The translations under genes and the position numbers were made by a program. A model generated the notes under the pieces. That model worked only from the letters and a program-made list of their open reading frames with translations. It was not told the origin of the DNA and searched no databases. Shown here in pieces: positions 20,070 to 29,239 of a DNA stretch of 32,920 nucleotides. Within the stretch, counting starts at the first letter, position 1; the number at the start of each line of letters is the position of its first letter. The DNA is from Gammaproteobacteria bacterium (GTDB taxonomy: Bacteria > Pseudomonadota > Gammaproteobacteria > Natronospirales > REEB76), in assembly GCA_018971365.1 (NCBI GenBank), contig JAGXAZ010000008.1, positions 1 to 32,920 on the forward strand, written 5' to 3'.

Positions 20070-20253
20070 ATAATGCTAAACCCATGCAAGCGGGGAATCA
20101 TCCTGCGTTTGCAGACTCAATTCCGGTTTGCGCCGCACATTCCACAATGCTCATCCATGAAGACCCATCAAGTGTAACGCAGCGGTCTAATTGGGCGTTC
20201 TTCTATCGGGAAAATTCAGTGGATAAAACCCGCAGTGGGAAGCCGGCCCTGGC

Positions 20254-21564
20254 CTACTGTGACAGGAACGGACCCCAGACGGGAGCATGCACGCTCACCC
20301 CGGATTGGGATTCCGAAAGACGCTCGCGCACCTGGCCATCCACGGATACCTCGGCAAGTACGCCGCGACCTCCATAACTGGCCTCGTAAATAATCATGCT
20401 GCCGTTGGGCGCAAAGCTCGGTGATTTGTCCAGATCGCCGTCCGTGAGCGTCAACAGCGCGCCGCTGTTGAGATTCATGACGGCGATGTGCAAGCGGCCA
20501 TTTTCGCGGTGCACCATGACCAGCGTCTGGCCGTCGGGCGAAACGCTCGCGCGCGCATTATAGTTGCCGTCGAAGGTGATGCGCTGCGGTGTGCCGCCGC
20601 TCAAACTTACCTTGTAGATCTGCGGACTGCCGCCGCGGTCGGAAGTGAAATACAGGCTCTGACCATCCGGCGACCATGCCGGTTCGGTGTCGATGGCTGC
20701 GGACGTGGTGATGCGGCGCAGCGTGCGGCTGGCAAGGTCCATGATGTAAATATCGGGGTTGCCGGGCGTGGACGACAGCACCAGCGCCAGCCGGCGGCCG
20801 TCGGGCGAGAAGGCCGGCGCACTGTTCAGTCCCGACCGGTCGGAAAGCAGCTCACGCTTGCCGGTATATATGTCCTGCATGTAAATGGCCGGCAAGCCGG
20901 TCTCAAACGATACGTACGCCAGGTCCTTACCGTCCGGCGACCAGGCCGGCGACATGATCGGTTCATTGGAGCTGAATACCGTCTGCGGGTTGTAGCCGTC
21001 GGAATCCGCCACTACCAGCGCATAGTGGCGGTCCAGTCCGCCCTTGCCGGAAACTTCCACGTACGCGATACGCGTGGCGAACGCGCCGCGTTGTCCGGTC
21101 AGCTTCTGGTAAATCAGATCGCTGATCTTGTGCGCGGTCCAGCGCAGAGCCCCGGGAGTAGTAAGCACCGCAAGTCCCAGCAACTGCTGACCGGTATATA
21201 CATTGAACAGCTGGAATTCCACCTGGTAGTTGCCCGCGCCTGCAGGCTTGATACGGCCGATCACCAGGTTGTTGACGCCGAGGATGCGCCAGTTGGTGAA
21301 ATGGATATCCGCCGCCAGCGCCGGCTTCTCCAGCATGGAACTGTCCGGGATTGCCTTGAACCGGCCGCTGCGCGTGAGATCGGCACTGATCACAGCCGCC
21401 ACGTCGGTAGCGGGCGGCGGCCCCGGCACCTGCCAGGCAAACGGCACCACGGCTACCGGCACCGCGGTATTGATCCCCTGGGTAATCTGGATTTCAAGTA
21501 CTGCGTGCGCCACACCCAGTGGCAGCATGGCGAGAATCAAAACCAGGAGCAGTCTGCGCCGCAC
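20254..21564 (-). CDS. tolB: Tol-Pal system beta-propeller protein TolB
   Basis: 436 aa; TolB-type repeats (SPDGKDLAYVSFETGLPAIYMQDIYTGKRELLS, FSPDGRRLALVLSSTPGNPDIYIMDLASRTLRRIT), N-terminal signal peptide, follows tolA. Confidence 0.97.
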   Translation of the reverse strand: MRRRLLLVLILAMLPLGVAHAVLEIQITQGINTAVPVAVVPFAWQVPGPPPATDVAAVISADLTRSGRFKAIPDSSMLEKPALAADIHFTNWRILGVNNLVIGRIKPAGAGNYQVEFQLFNVYTGQQLLGLAVLTTPGALRWTAHKISDLIYQKLTGQRGAFATRIAYVEVSGKGGLDRHYALVVADSDGYNPQTVFSSNEPIMSPAWSPDGKDLAYVSFETGLPAIYMQDIYTGKRELLSDRSGLNSAPAFSPDGRRLALVLSSTPGNPDIYIMDLASRTLRRITTSAAIDTEPAWSPDGQSLYFTSDRGGSPQIYKVSLSGGTPQRITFDGNYNARASVSPDGQTLVMVHRENGRLHIAVMNLNSGALLTLTDGDLDKSPSFAPNGSMIIYEASYGGRGVLAEVSVDGQVRERLSESQSGVSVHAPVWGPFLSQ

Positions 21565-21565
21565 G

Positions 21566-22384
21566 TCAATTCCCCGGACTGTTTTGCGGTGTGAAGTTTA
21601 ATACAAACACGCGCTGGAACAATGACGGCTCGGGTGGCGGCGGCAACGGTGAAGAACGCAACACCGCGGTAATCACGGACTGCTGTATGGCCTCGTTGCC
21701 GTTGCAGGAAATGATCTGTGCATTGGCCACGGTGCCGCCCGGCACCTGCTCGACCTGCACCTTGCAGCTCAAATTGGCCGGTGCGTTGGCCGGTTGATTC
21801 CAGTTGCTCTCCACCTTCTGCCTGACCACTGCCGTCCATTGCTGCAACAAGGATGCGCGGCGCGCATTGAGTGCGCCCTGCTCTACGGCGATCTCGCGCT
21901 GCAATTCGGCTTGACGTCTGGCGTTCTGCTGTTTCTTGGCCGCCGCGGCCGCCTGGGCCTTGAGTTTGGCGATTTTGTCCTGCTGCGCTTTCTCCGCCTG
22001 CGCCTGCTGTTGCAGCTCGGCGAGTTTGGTGTTCAGCGCTTGTTGCGCGGCCGCCTGCTGCTGTTGCAATTGTGCAAGTTTCTGCTGCTCCTGCTCACGT
22101 TCGGTCTTTGCGGCCTGCGCCTGCTGTTCAAGCTTCTGTCGGGCCTCCTGCTTTTGTTTCTCCTGCGCCTGCAGCAGGGCCATCTGCTGATTGATCAATT
22201 TCTGGTCCACTACCGTCGCTTGCACCGGCTGCGCCACCTGCGCTGACCCACCCAACGATGGCAGTGTGGAATTTGTCCAATGGAAGCTCAGGATCATCAA
22301 TACGAGAAATGCCGCATGCAGCAGCACCGAATAAACCCAGGGCAGCAGGCGTTGGGAACGGGCTTGCATCACGGCTTCCGTCAT
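21566..22384 (-). CDS. tolA: Cell envelope integrity protein TolA
   Basis: 272 aa; N-terminal TM segment, long K/Q/A-rich helical domain, C-terminal domain (CKVQVEQVPGGTVANAQIISCNGNEAIQQSVITAVLRSSPLPPPP); overlaps tolR. Confidence 0.95.
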   Translation of the reverse strand: MTEAVMQARSQRLLPWVYSVLLHAAFLVLMILSFHWTNSTLPSLGGSAQVAQPVQATVVDQKLINQQMALLQAQEKQKQEARQKLEQQAQAAKTEREQEQQKLAQLQQQQAAAQQALNTKLAELQQQAQAEKAQQDKIAKLKAQAAAAAKKQQNARRQAELQREIAVEQGALNARRASLLQQWTAVVRQKVESNWNQPANAPANLSCKVQVEQVPGGTVANAQIISCNGNEAIQQSVITAVLRSSPLPPPPEPSLFQRVFVLNFTPQNSPGN

Positions 22385-22836
22385 GACTTGCCGGTGATTT
22401 CCACGCGCGGCGGATTGTTGGGATTGGTCTCCAGCCCCACGCTCGGCGCACCTGCGGCCTGCAGGAGCACCATGCCGCGCAGTACCGAATCGTAGCGGGC
22501 ATCTCGGTCACCGCGCACCACCACGTGGGTGCCAGGCTTGAGTTTGAGCACTGCCGCTACCGTAGCCACCACCAGGCGTGAGTCTATCGGCTGATCCGGA
22601 TGCGCGCCGATATTGAGGTAATACCTGCCGTCCGCCGTCACCGTAAGCACCACTGGAGTCTCGTCGGGTTTCAGGTCCAGCGGTTTGGCGCTCGCCTTCG
22701 GCAAATTTACTTTTACGCCCTGACTGAGCAAGGGCGCCGTGATCATGAAGATGATCAGTAGCACCAGCATCACGTCGATGTAGGGTACGACGTTGATCTC
22801 GCTCATCACCCGTCGTTTGCCGCGTCGTCCGGCCAT
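22381..22836 (-). CDS. tolR: Biopolymer transport protein TolR
   Basis: MAGRRGKRRVMSEINVVPYIDVMLVLLIIFMITAPLLSQGVKVNLPKA; ExbD/TolR family; start placed at ATG 22836. Confidence 0.95.
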   Translation of the reverse strand: MAGRRGKRRVMSEINVVPYIDVMLVLLIIFMITAPLLSQGVKVNLPKASAKPLDLKPDETPVVLTVTADGRYYLNIGAHPDQPIDSRLVVATVAAVLKLKPGTHVVVRGDRDARYDSVLRGMVLLQAAGAPSVGLETNPNNPPRVEITGKS

Positions 22837-22843
22837 GCGATGC

Positions 22844-23533
22844 TTACCCCTGCGCCGGCACGACGCGCGCGCCGACGTGGCGCTGCAGGATCGTGGAAAA
22901 TTCGTCGAGAAATCCGTCAAAGCGCGTTTCCAGACGCTCCACGTGATTGGCGAAACGGTTGTAAGCAATGACCGCGGGAATCGCCGCGATCAGGCCCATG
23001 GCGGTGGCGATCAGCGCTTCGGAAATGCCCGGCGCCACCATGGCAATGGTGGCCTGCTGCACGTTGCCGAGACCGTGGAACGCATTCATGATGCCCCACA
23101 CGGTGCCGAATAGCCCGACGTACGGACTGGTGGAGCCCACGGTAGCGAGAAAGGCAAGGTGCTCCTCCAGCCGGTCCACCTCGCGCAGCTGCGCCACACG
23201 CATGGCGCGGCGCGCGCCCTCGATGACCAGGCCCTGCGCGTCGCTCTGCTTGCGCAGACGCGCAAATTCGCCAAAACCGGATTCAAAGATGCTTTCCATG
23301 CCGCTCTCTGCGCCGGAGCCGCTGATCTCCTTGTAGATGCCGGCGATCTCGCCGCCGGACCAGAAGCGCTTCTCGAAGGTGTCGGTGGCGACCCGTGCTT
23401 CCTTGAGCATACGGTGCTTGCGGAAGATTACCGCCCAGGAAGCCAGCGAGGCCGCCACCAAGATGAGCAGCACGATCTTCACCACCAGACTCGCGTGCAG
23501 GGCGATTTCCAGAAAGGATTCCTGACCATTCAT
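22844..23533 (-). CDS. tolQ: Tol-Pal system protein TolQ
   Basis: 229 aa; ExbB/TolQ motifs LATVGSTSPYVGLFGTVWGIMNAFHGLG...APGISEALIATAMGLIAAIPAVIAYNRF. Confidence 0.96.
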   Translation of the reverse strand: MNGQESFLEIALHASLVVKIVLLILVAASLASWAVIFRKHRMLKEARVATDTFEKRFWSGGEIAGIYKEISGSGAESGMESIFESGFGEFARLRKQSDAQGLVIEGARRAMRVAQLREVDRLEEHLAFLATVGSTSPYVGLFGTVWGIMNAFHGLGNVQQATIAMVAPGISEALIATAMGLIAAIPAVIAYNRFANHVERLETRFDGFLDEFSTILQRHVGARVVPAQG

Positions 23534-24031
23534 TTATTGCAGCTCCGCCGCGATTTCCCGCGGCCAGGGTTGGGGTTTGAAACTCGTGCGGTCCACGCAC
23601 ACCACGCTGATTTCGGCGGAACATAGCCGCGCTTGCTCCGCGCCCAGGCGCTGGATGTCCTGGGCAAACGTCAGGCTGGCGCGCCGCCGGTGCAGGATTT
23701 TGACGCTCACCAGCAGCGCGTCGTTGAAACGTGCAGGCTTATGATAATCGAGCGTCACCCCGGTCACCACGAACAGCACGCCAAAACGCCGGCGCAGGTC
23801 GTCCTGTTCGTAACCCAGATTACGCAACCATTCGGTGCGCGCGCGTTCCATATACTTCAGATAATTGGCGTGATACACCACGCCACCTGCGTCGGTGTCC
23901 TCGTAATACACGCGCACCGGCCAGGTGAATACAGCGTATGCGGCCGGTGCCGGTTTACCGGTTACGCCGCCGTGACCAAGCTGCTTGCGTTTGGTTCCGT
24001 GCGCCACACATTCAACCCGGAGCGCCGTCAA
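23534..24031 (-). CDS. ybgC: Tol-Pal associated acyl-CoA thioesterase YbgC
   Basis: [42 protein letters not shown] hotdog thioesterase; start codon uncertain (overlaps ruvB end). Confidence 0.93.
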   Translation of the reverse strand: MTALRVECVAHGTKRKQLGHGGVTGKPAPAAYAVFTWPVRVYYEDTDAGGVVYHANYLKYMERARTEWLRNLGYEQDDLRRRFGVLFVVTGVTLDYHKPARFNDALLVSVKILHRRRASLTFAQDIQRLGAEQARLCSAEISVVCVDRTSFKPQPWPREIAAELQ

Positions 24032-25055
24032 ACATGTCCGCAGACGGATCGCGCGCCGGCGGCTTCAGGCCGAAATGCTGGTACGCGGCCTTGCTGGCCA
24101 TGCGCCCGCGGGCGGTGCGCATCAAATACCCCTGCTGGATCAGGAACGGCTCGAGCACATCCTCGATGGTGCCGCGTTCCTCGCCGATGGCGGCCGCCAG
24201 ACTGTCCACGCCCACGGGTCCGCCGTCGAATTTTTCGATCACCGTGAGCAGCAGGCGGCGGTCCAGCTGATCGAAACCATGCATATCCACTTCCAGGAGG
24301 TCCATGGCCTGGCGCGCCACCGCCGCGGTGATGCGGCCGTCGGCTTTCACCTGGGCGAAATCCCGCACCCGGCGCAGCAGCCGGTTGGCGATGCGCGGCG
24401 TGCCACGCGCGCGCGTGGCGATTTCGCGTGCGCCGTCTGCATCACACGCCAGCGTCAATATGTGCGCCGAGCGCGTCACGATACGCGCCAGTTCCTCGTG
24501 ACTGTAGAACTCCAGGCGCTGCACGATGCCGAAGCGGTCGCGCAACGGCGAGGTCAGCAGGCCGGCGCGCGTGGTGGCACCCACGAGCGTAAACGGCGGG
24601 ATGTCGAGCTTGATGGAGCGCGCCGCCGGTCCTTCGCCGATCATGATGTCGAGCTTGTAGTCCTCGAGTGCCGGATACAGCACTTCCTCCACCACGGCCG
24701 AAAGGCGGTGGATCTCGTCCACGAACAGCACGTCGCGCGGCTCGAGATTGGTGAGCAGCGCCGCCAGATCGCCGGGCCGCTCCAGCACCGGTCCGGAGGT
24801 CTGGCGCAGGTTGACGCCCATCTCGTGCGCGATGATGTGCGCCAGCGTGGTCTTGCCCAGGCCCGGGGGGCCGAAGATCAGCACGTGATCGAGCGCTTCC
24901 TGGCGCTGGCGCGCGGCACCGATGAAAATTTCCATCTGCTCGCGCACCGCCGGCTGGCCGATGTACTCGGCGAGCGTGCGCGGCCGGATGCTGCGATCGA
25001 TGGCCTCGTCCTCGGGCGTAGTCCGCGTGGTTACCAGGCGCTCGTCGGTCATCAC
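24012..25055 (-). CDS. ruvB: Holliday junction branch migration helicase RuvB
   Basis: 347 aa; [68 protein letters not shown]. Confidence 0.98.
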   Translation of the reverse strand: MMTDERLVTTRTTPEDEAIDRSIRPRTLAEYIGQPAVREQMEIFIGAARQRQEALDHVLIFGPPGLGKTTLAHIIAHEMGVNLRQTSGPVLERPGDLAALLTNLEPRDVLFVDEIHRLSAVVEEVLYPALEDYKLDIMIGEGPAARSIKLDIPPFTLVGATTRAGLLTSPLRDRFGIVQRLEFYSHEELARIVTRSAHILTLACDADGAREIATRARGTPRIANRLLRRVRDFAQVKADGRITAAVARQAMDLLEVDMHGFDQLDRRLLLTVIEKFDGGPVGVDSLAAAIGEERGTIEDVLEPFLIQQGYLMRTARGRMASKAAYQHFGLKPPARDPSADMFDGAPG

Positions 25056-25062
25056 CGCGACA

Positions 25063-25650
25063 TCAACCGGCGCGCGCCGCGTTCTGCAGCGCGCGGCGGA
25101 TCAGTTCGGCGCTGCTGATGCCGGTATCCTTGATGGCCTGCAGCATGCGGCCCGCTTCCGGCGGCTTGTAACCCAGGCTCACCAGCGCGGAAAGCGCCTC
25201 GTCGCGCGCCGTCATCGGTGCGCTGCGGGTCACTGCGTCGCCGCCTGCGTCATCCAGGCGGTCGCGCATCTCGACCACCAGGCGTTCCGCAGTTTTCCTG
25301 CCGATGCCCGGCAGGCGCGTGAGCGCAGTACTGTCGTTGTCGCGCACACAGCGCACGAAATTCTCCACGCTCACACCCGAGAGGATGGTGAGCGCCAGCC
25401 GCGGCCCCACGCCGTTCACGCGTATCAGCGCACGGAACAGGCGACGCTCGGTTTCAGTGCCAAAACCGAACAGCACGTGGGCATCCTCGCGCACCGCGAG
25501 ATGGGTATAGAGCATGATCTCCGCGCCCACCTCGGGCAGACCATAAAACGTGGACATCGGGGCCTCGACCTCGTAGCCCACGCCCTGCACGTCCACGAGC
25601 AGGTGCGGCGCCTGGCGCTGCAGAATGCGGCCGCGCAAAAACCCGATCAT
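25063..25650 (-). CDS. ruvA: Holliday junction branch migration protein RuvA
   Basis: 195 aa; [57 protein letters not shown]. Confidence 0.97.
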   Translation of the reverse strand: MIGFLRGRILQRQAPHLLVDVQGVGYEVEAPMSTFYGLPEVGAEIMLYTHLAVREDAHVLFGFGTETERRLFRALIRVNGVGPRLALTILSGVSVENFVRCVRDNDSTALTRLPGIGRKTAERLVVEMRDRLDDAGGDAVTRSAPMTARDEALSALVSLGYKPPEAGRMLQAIKDTGISSAELIRRALQNAARAG

Positions 25651-26138
25651 CGTGCCTCCCCGAGCTGCCGAAGCAGGCGGCGGCTGTGGGCATGACAGAT
25701 GGCCACGGCCAGCGCATCGGCGCTGTCGGCCTGCATGCGTCCCTGCAGACCCAGCAGGATTTTGACCATATGCTGCACCTGCTGCTTGTCAGCGCCGCCC
25801 TTGCCGGTGAGCGCCAGTTTCACTTCTCTCGGGGTATATTCGGACAGCGGCAAATCCAGCGCCAGCGTGGCGCAGATGGCCGCGGCGCGCGCCTGACCCA
25901 GTTTCAGGGCGCTGTCGGCGTTCTTGTGCACGAATGCCTTTTCCACCGCCAATTCCTCGGGCCTGAATTCCGCCAGCACCGCTTCCACCCCCCGGAAAAT
26001 TCCGCGCAGGCGTACGCGGAAGTCGCTACCGGCGACGCGAATGCAGCCGCTGGCCACGTGTCCGAGCCGCTGCCCGTCATAATCCACCACGCCGTAGCCG
26101 GTGAACAGTGAACCCGGGTCAATGCCGAGTATGCGCAC
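25647..26138 (-). CDS. ruvC: Crossover junction endodeoxyribonuclease RuvC (GTG start)
   Basis: VRILGIDPGSLFTGYGVVDYDGQRLGHVASG...LAVEKAFVHKNADSALKLGQARAAAI; 4-bp overlap with ruvA; start placed at GTG 26138 before the conserved RILGIDPG. Confidence 0.94.
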   Translation of the reverse strand: MRILGIDPGSLFTGYGVVDYDGQRLGHVASGCIRVAGSDFRVRLRGIFRGVEAVLAEFRPEELAVEKAFVHKNADSALKLGQARAAAICATLALDLPLSEYTPREVKLALTGKGGADKQQVQHMVKILLGLQGRMQADSADALAVAICHAHSRRLLRQLGEAR

Positions 26139-26148
26139 CTCCGCCCGC

Positions 26149-26892
26149 TCACGAGGCCTTGAGCAGGGCCGCGGGAAATTCGGCGTTGGAATACACTGCC
26201 TGCACGTCGTCCAGGTCTTCGAGTGCTTCCAGCAATTCCAGCACCGCCGGCGCCTGCTCGGCCGAGAGTTGCACCGCGCTGGATGCACGCAGCGTGACTT
26301 CGGCGGATTCCGGCATGAGACCGGCGCTCTCCATGGCTTGCCGGACGCCGTGAAACACGGCCGGATCGGTGAGCACCTCGAAGCTGCCATCCTCGGCCGC
26401 CACGATATCCTCGGCGCCTGCCGCCAGCGCGGCCTCCATCAATAGCGCTTCGCTGGTGCCGGCGGCAAACCTGAGCACGCCGCATTTGTTGAACAGATAA
26501 CCTACCGAGCCGTCCGCACCCAGGTTGCCGGCATGCTTGGTGAATGCATGCCGTACCTCACCCACGGTACGCGTGCGGTTGTCAGTCAGACACTCCACGA
26601 TGATGGCCACGCCACCCGGCGCATAGCCCTCGTAGCGCGCCTCTTCCAGCGCCGCACCTCCGGATTCGCCCGCACCACGCTTGATGGCACGCTCGATGGT
26701 GTCCCTGGTCATGTTGCCGCGCAGCGCGTTGTCCACCGCGAGGCGCAGGCGTGGATTGTGATCCGGATTTGGATCGCCGTGGCGCGCGGCGGTTGTGATC
26801 TCGCGGATCAGGCGTGTAAACAGTTTGCCGCGCTTGGCATCCTGGGCAGACTTGCGATGCTGGATATTGGCCCACTTGCTGTGACCGGACAT
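26149..26892 (-). CDS. yebC: YebC/PmpR family protein
   Basis: 247 aa; MSGHSKWANIQHRKSAQDAKRGKLFTRLIREITTAARHG. Confidence 0.97.
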   Translation of the reverse strand: MSGHSKWANIQHRKSAQDAKRGKLFTRLIREITTAARHGDPNPDHNPRLRLAVDNALRGNMTRDTIERAIKRGAGESGGAALEEARYEGYAPGGVAIIVECLTDNRTRTVGEVRHAFTKHAGNLGADGSVGYLFNKCGVLRFAAGTSEALLMEAALAAGAEDIVAAEDGSFEVLTDPAVFHGVRQAMESAGLMPESAEVTLRASSAVQLSAEQAPAVLELLEALEDLDDVQAVYSNAEFPAALLKAS

Positions 26893-26910
26893 GATTCACC
26901 GTCGCGCAAC

Positions 26911-27483
26911 TCAGAAACTCAGGTTCAGCCCCACCATGAAGGTGTTGTCCAAGGTTACCGTGCTGGTGCCGGTGAAGGCCGCGGAAACGTGCCGATAGCC
27001 CACGTACAGCTCGGCGTTGCGCAGGATTTCATAGCCGGCGGTCACGCCGTACTGCAGGTAGCGATCCGCATTGTTGAAGGACACAACCTTGGGCGCCACG
27101 TACAGCTCACCGCCTATCGTAAAGCGGTTGTAGGTCGGCCAGGTGTAATTGAAATGTCCGCCGAGAGCCAGCACCGTGCCGTTGCCGTTGTACTGCTTGG
27201 GACTGACGAAGAACAGCTTGCCGCCCACGGCAAACACAAACGGTGAACCCACCGGATTGGCGTTGCCGACCACGGTTAAGCCGGCACTGCCGATGTCCAC
27301 GTAATCGGTGTGATGCAGGTAACCGAATTCGGCCTGCAGCCCGGTGTTGGTGAGACCTGCCGCATAATTTATAGACGCGGAATTGCTGCCCAGATTGACG
27401 TTCAGGTCATTCGCCTGAGCAGCGAACGCGGCACACGCCGCAAGCATGAACACCACCAGCAAACCGGCGCGGCGCACGAGCAT
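26911..27483 (-). CDS. YfaZ-family outer membrane beta-barrel protein
   Basis: Signal peptide, alternating beta-strand pattern, C-terminal aromatic (GLNLSF); ATG at 27483 preceded by AGGAG. Confidence 0.75.
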   Translation of the reverse strand: MLVRRAGLLVVFMLAACAAFAAQANDLNVNLGSNSASINYAAGLTNTGLQAEFGYLHHTDYVDIGSAGLTVVGNANPVGSPFVFAVGGKLFFVSPKQYNGNGTVLALGGHFNYTWPTYNRFTIGGELYVAPKVVSFNNADRYLQYGVTAGYEILRNAELYVGYRHVSAAFTGTSTVTLDNTFMVGLNLSF

Positions 27484-27949
27484 GTCAAGTCTCCTCAAAA
27501 TGAAAATCCGGGACTACCGGTATATATGATAGCGTCAATTGACCGGCTTCTGCAGGACGGACGCATGCATGCGTGTGTGTTTTGCGGTTTTGCGGACTCC
27601 GACCTGCACATCCGCCCTCTGCAATTTGCATTCCATAACTGCGGCAGGGTCGGCGGCCTTGACCGTGGCCTTGCGGATGCGCTCGCCGGCACCCGGGTCC
27701 GGCCTGCACCTGGTCCTGCCGGCCTGACGCCTCCGGGGTAACTCCGGAATTTTTGCCCGCGCACACCGTCGGGACCGAGCTATGCGCCGATCCCGTGCGC
27801 TCTGTGGGCTTGCATTCGGGGGGTTCCCTTCAACACTCTCATAGACTACATTTCGCCCGTCCTACCACGAGGAACGGGTCATCCGAGGTCATACCCCCAG
27901 GCAGCCCAGACCCCATCTCATCGGCCGTGCCAGCCGCTTCCTCGGCTAC

Positions 27950-28831
27950 ATGCTGCTGTCGGTGATCCCCTTTCTGGCCGCGGGCTTCATTGTCTGGTAC
28001 TACGGACAGCGCCCCGCGCCCCCCGCACCGCTGATCGCCCAGGCGAAGCTGATTCCCATCAAACCGCCTTCCGCGACCGCACTCGAGAACATCTTTTCCA
28101 GCCAGGACTACTCCTGGCCGCCGCAGGCTGCGGTTCCCCCGTACGCCATCCAGAGCTTGCCCTACGGATTCAACACCCTGGATCCGGATGAGAAGAAAAC
28201 CGTGTTTTTCCGCGCCCTCCTGCCCATGGTGCTGGCGGAGAATCTGAATATCTGGAATCAACGGGTGTTTCTGCTGCAGCAGTTCGGTCACGGCCCGATA
28301 GACCCGTTGTCCGACGCCGGTCAGGAACTCGCAAGCATCGCCGATCAGTACAAAGTCGGCGGCGACCTGAATGACCCCAAAGTGCGCGAAACGCTCTTGA
28401 GCCGCGTGGACATCGTTCCGGTGGCGCTGGTGCTGGCGCAGGCCGCACAGGAGAGCGGCTGGGGTACATCCCGCTTTGCGCTTGAGGCCAACAATTTGTT
28501 CGGCATCTGGACCTGGGACAGCGAACAAGGCAGCGTGCCGGTCAACCGCCCCGGCGACGCCAATCACCTGGTGCGCGTGTACCCCGACCTGCAAAGTTCG
28601 GTGCGCGCCTATCTGCACAACATCAATGTAGGGTTCGCATATGTGGACTTCCGCAATATGCGCGCGCACATGCGCGCCACCGGCAAACCGCTGGACGCCT
28701 TCCAGTTGGCGGGTGCCCTGAACCGCTATTCGATTACCGGCAGCGCGTATATCGAAAATATCCGCGCCATGATCCGCGGCAACGAACTGGGCAAGCTCTC
28801 CGGGGTCACGTTGGACAATGCCGGCAGATGA
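27950..28831 (+). CDS. Membrane-anchored glucosaminidase-domain protein, Bax-like (GH73)
   Basis: 293 aa; N-terminal TM (MLLSVIPFLAAGFIVWYY), VALVLAQAAQESGWGTSRFALEANNLFGIWTWDS, SVRAYLHNINVGFAYVDFR. Confidence 0.85.
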   Translation: MLLSVIPFLAAGFIVWYYGQRPAPPAPLIAQAKLIPIKPPSATALENIFSSQDYSWPPQAAVPPYAIQSLPYGFNTLDPDEKKTVFFRALLPMVLAENLNIWNQRVFLLQQFGHGPIDPLSDAGQELASIADQYKVGGDLNDPKVRETLLSRVDIVPVALVLAQAAQESGWGTSRFALEANNLFGIWTWDSEQGSVPVNRPGDANHLVRVYPDLQSSVRAYLHNINVGFAYVDFRNMRAHMRATGKPLDAFQLAGALNRYSITGSAYIENIRAMIRGNELGKLSGVTLDNAGR

Positions 28832-28921
28832 GGCCCCAGCCCGAGGGTCAATCGCACTTCATTACTGCTTGCCGGCAGCAGTACATTGTTTGACCGTTCG
28901 CTCCTGATACGGAGATTCGCC

Positions 28922-29239
28922 ATGCGATCCACTCTGTGGTTGGCGCACATTGCCGGGTTTTGCCTCAGCGCGGTCTGCGCGGCGGCGCGAGAAAATGAAT
29001 TCGACCCGGCCGGATTGAGCGCGCAATCAGTCCTGGAGTTTCCGGCACCGTGGCGGCGAATCGCCGCCGGCAGCGGAAGCCAGGTCCAATACTGGCCGGA
29101 CGGGTCGCAACGGATTCATCGTCCCCGCTGCACGTTGTGTGCGCTCATCGTCGCCTGGCTAACACGCTCCGCCCCAGTGCGCCGCGTCGTTACCACTCAG
29201 GAATTCGGCGGCAACAGCCAGATTTTGCTGTACCAGTAA
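28922..29239 (+). CDS. Hypothetical short secreted protein (tentative)
   Basis: CGGAGA upstream of ATG 28922; MRSTLWLAHIAGFCLSAVCAAA signal-peptide-like start; tail overlaps the convergent deacetylase gene by 43 bp. Confidence 0.3.
   Translation: MRSTLWLAHIAGFCLSAVCAAARENEFDPAGLSAQSVLEFPAPWRRIAAGSGSQVQYWPDGSQRIHRPRCTLCALIVAWLTRSAPVRRVVTTQEFGGNSQILLYQ

Noticed and set aside
1816-20253. Integrase, transposase, tRNA att site or IS ends around the cassette
   Set aside because: Looked for at both junctions; none recognised from the ORF translations or sequence. Only the tolB duplication marks the boundaries.
20063-20377. Plus-strand 104-aa ORF in the tolB-glgE spacer
   Set aside because: Overlaps the tolB 3' end antisense, no RBS or domain recognised; spacer more plausibly regulatory.
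21930-22190. Repetitive CTG/CAG-rich stretch
   Set aside because: Explained by the Q/A/K-rich helical domain of TolA rather than a microsatellite or novel repeat.
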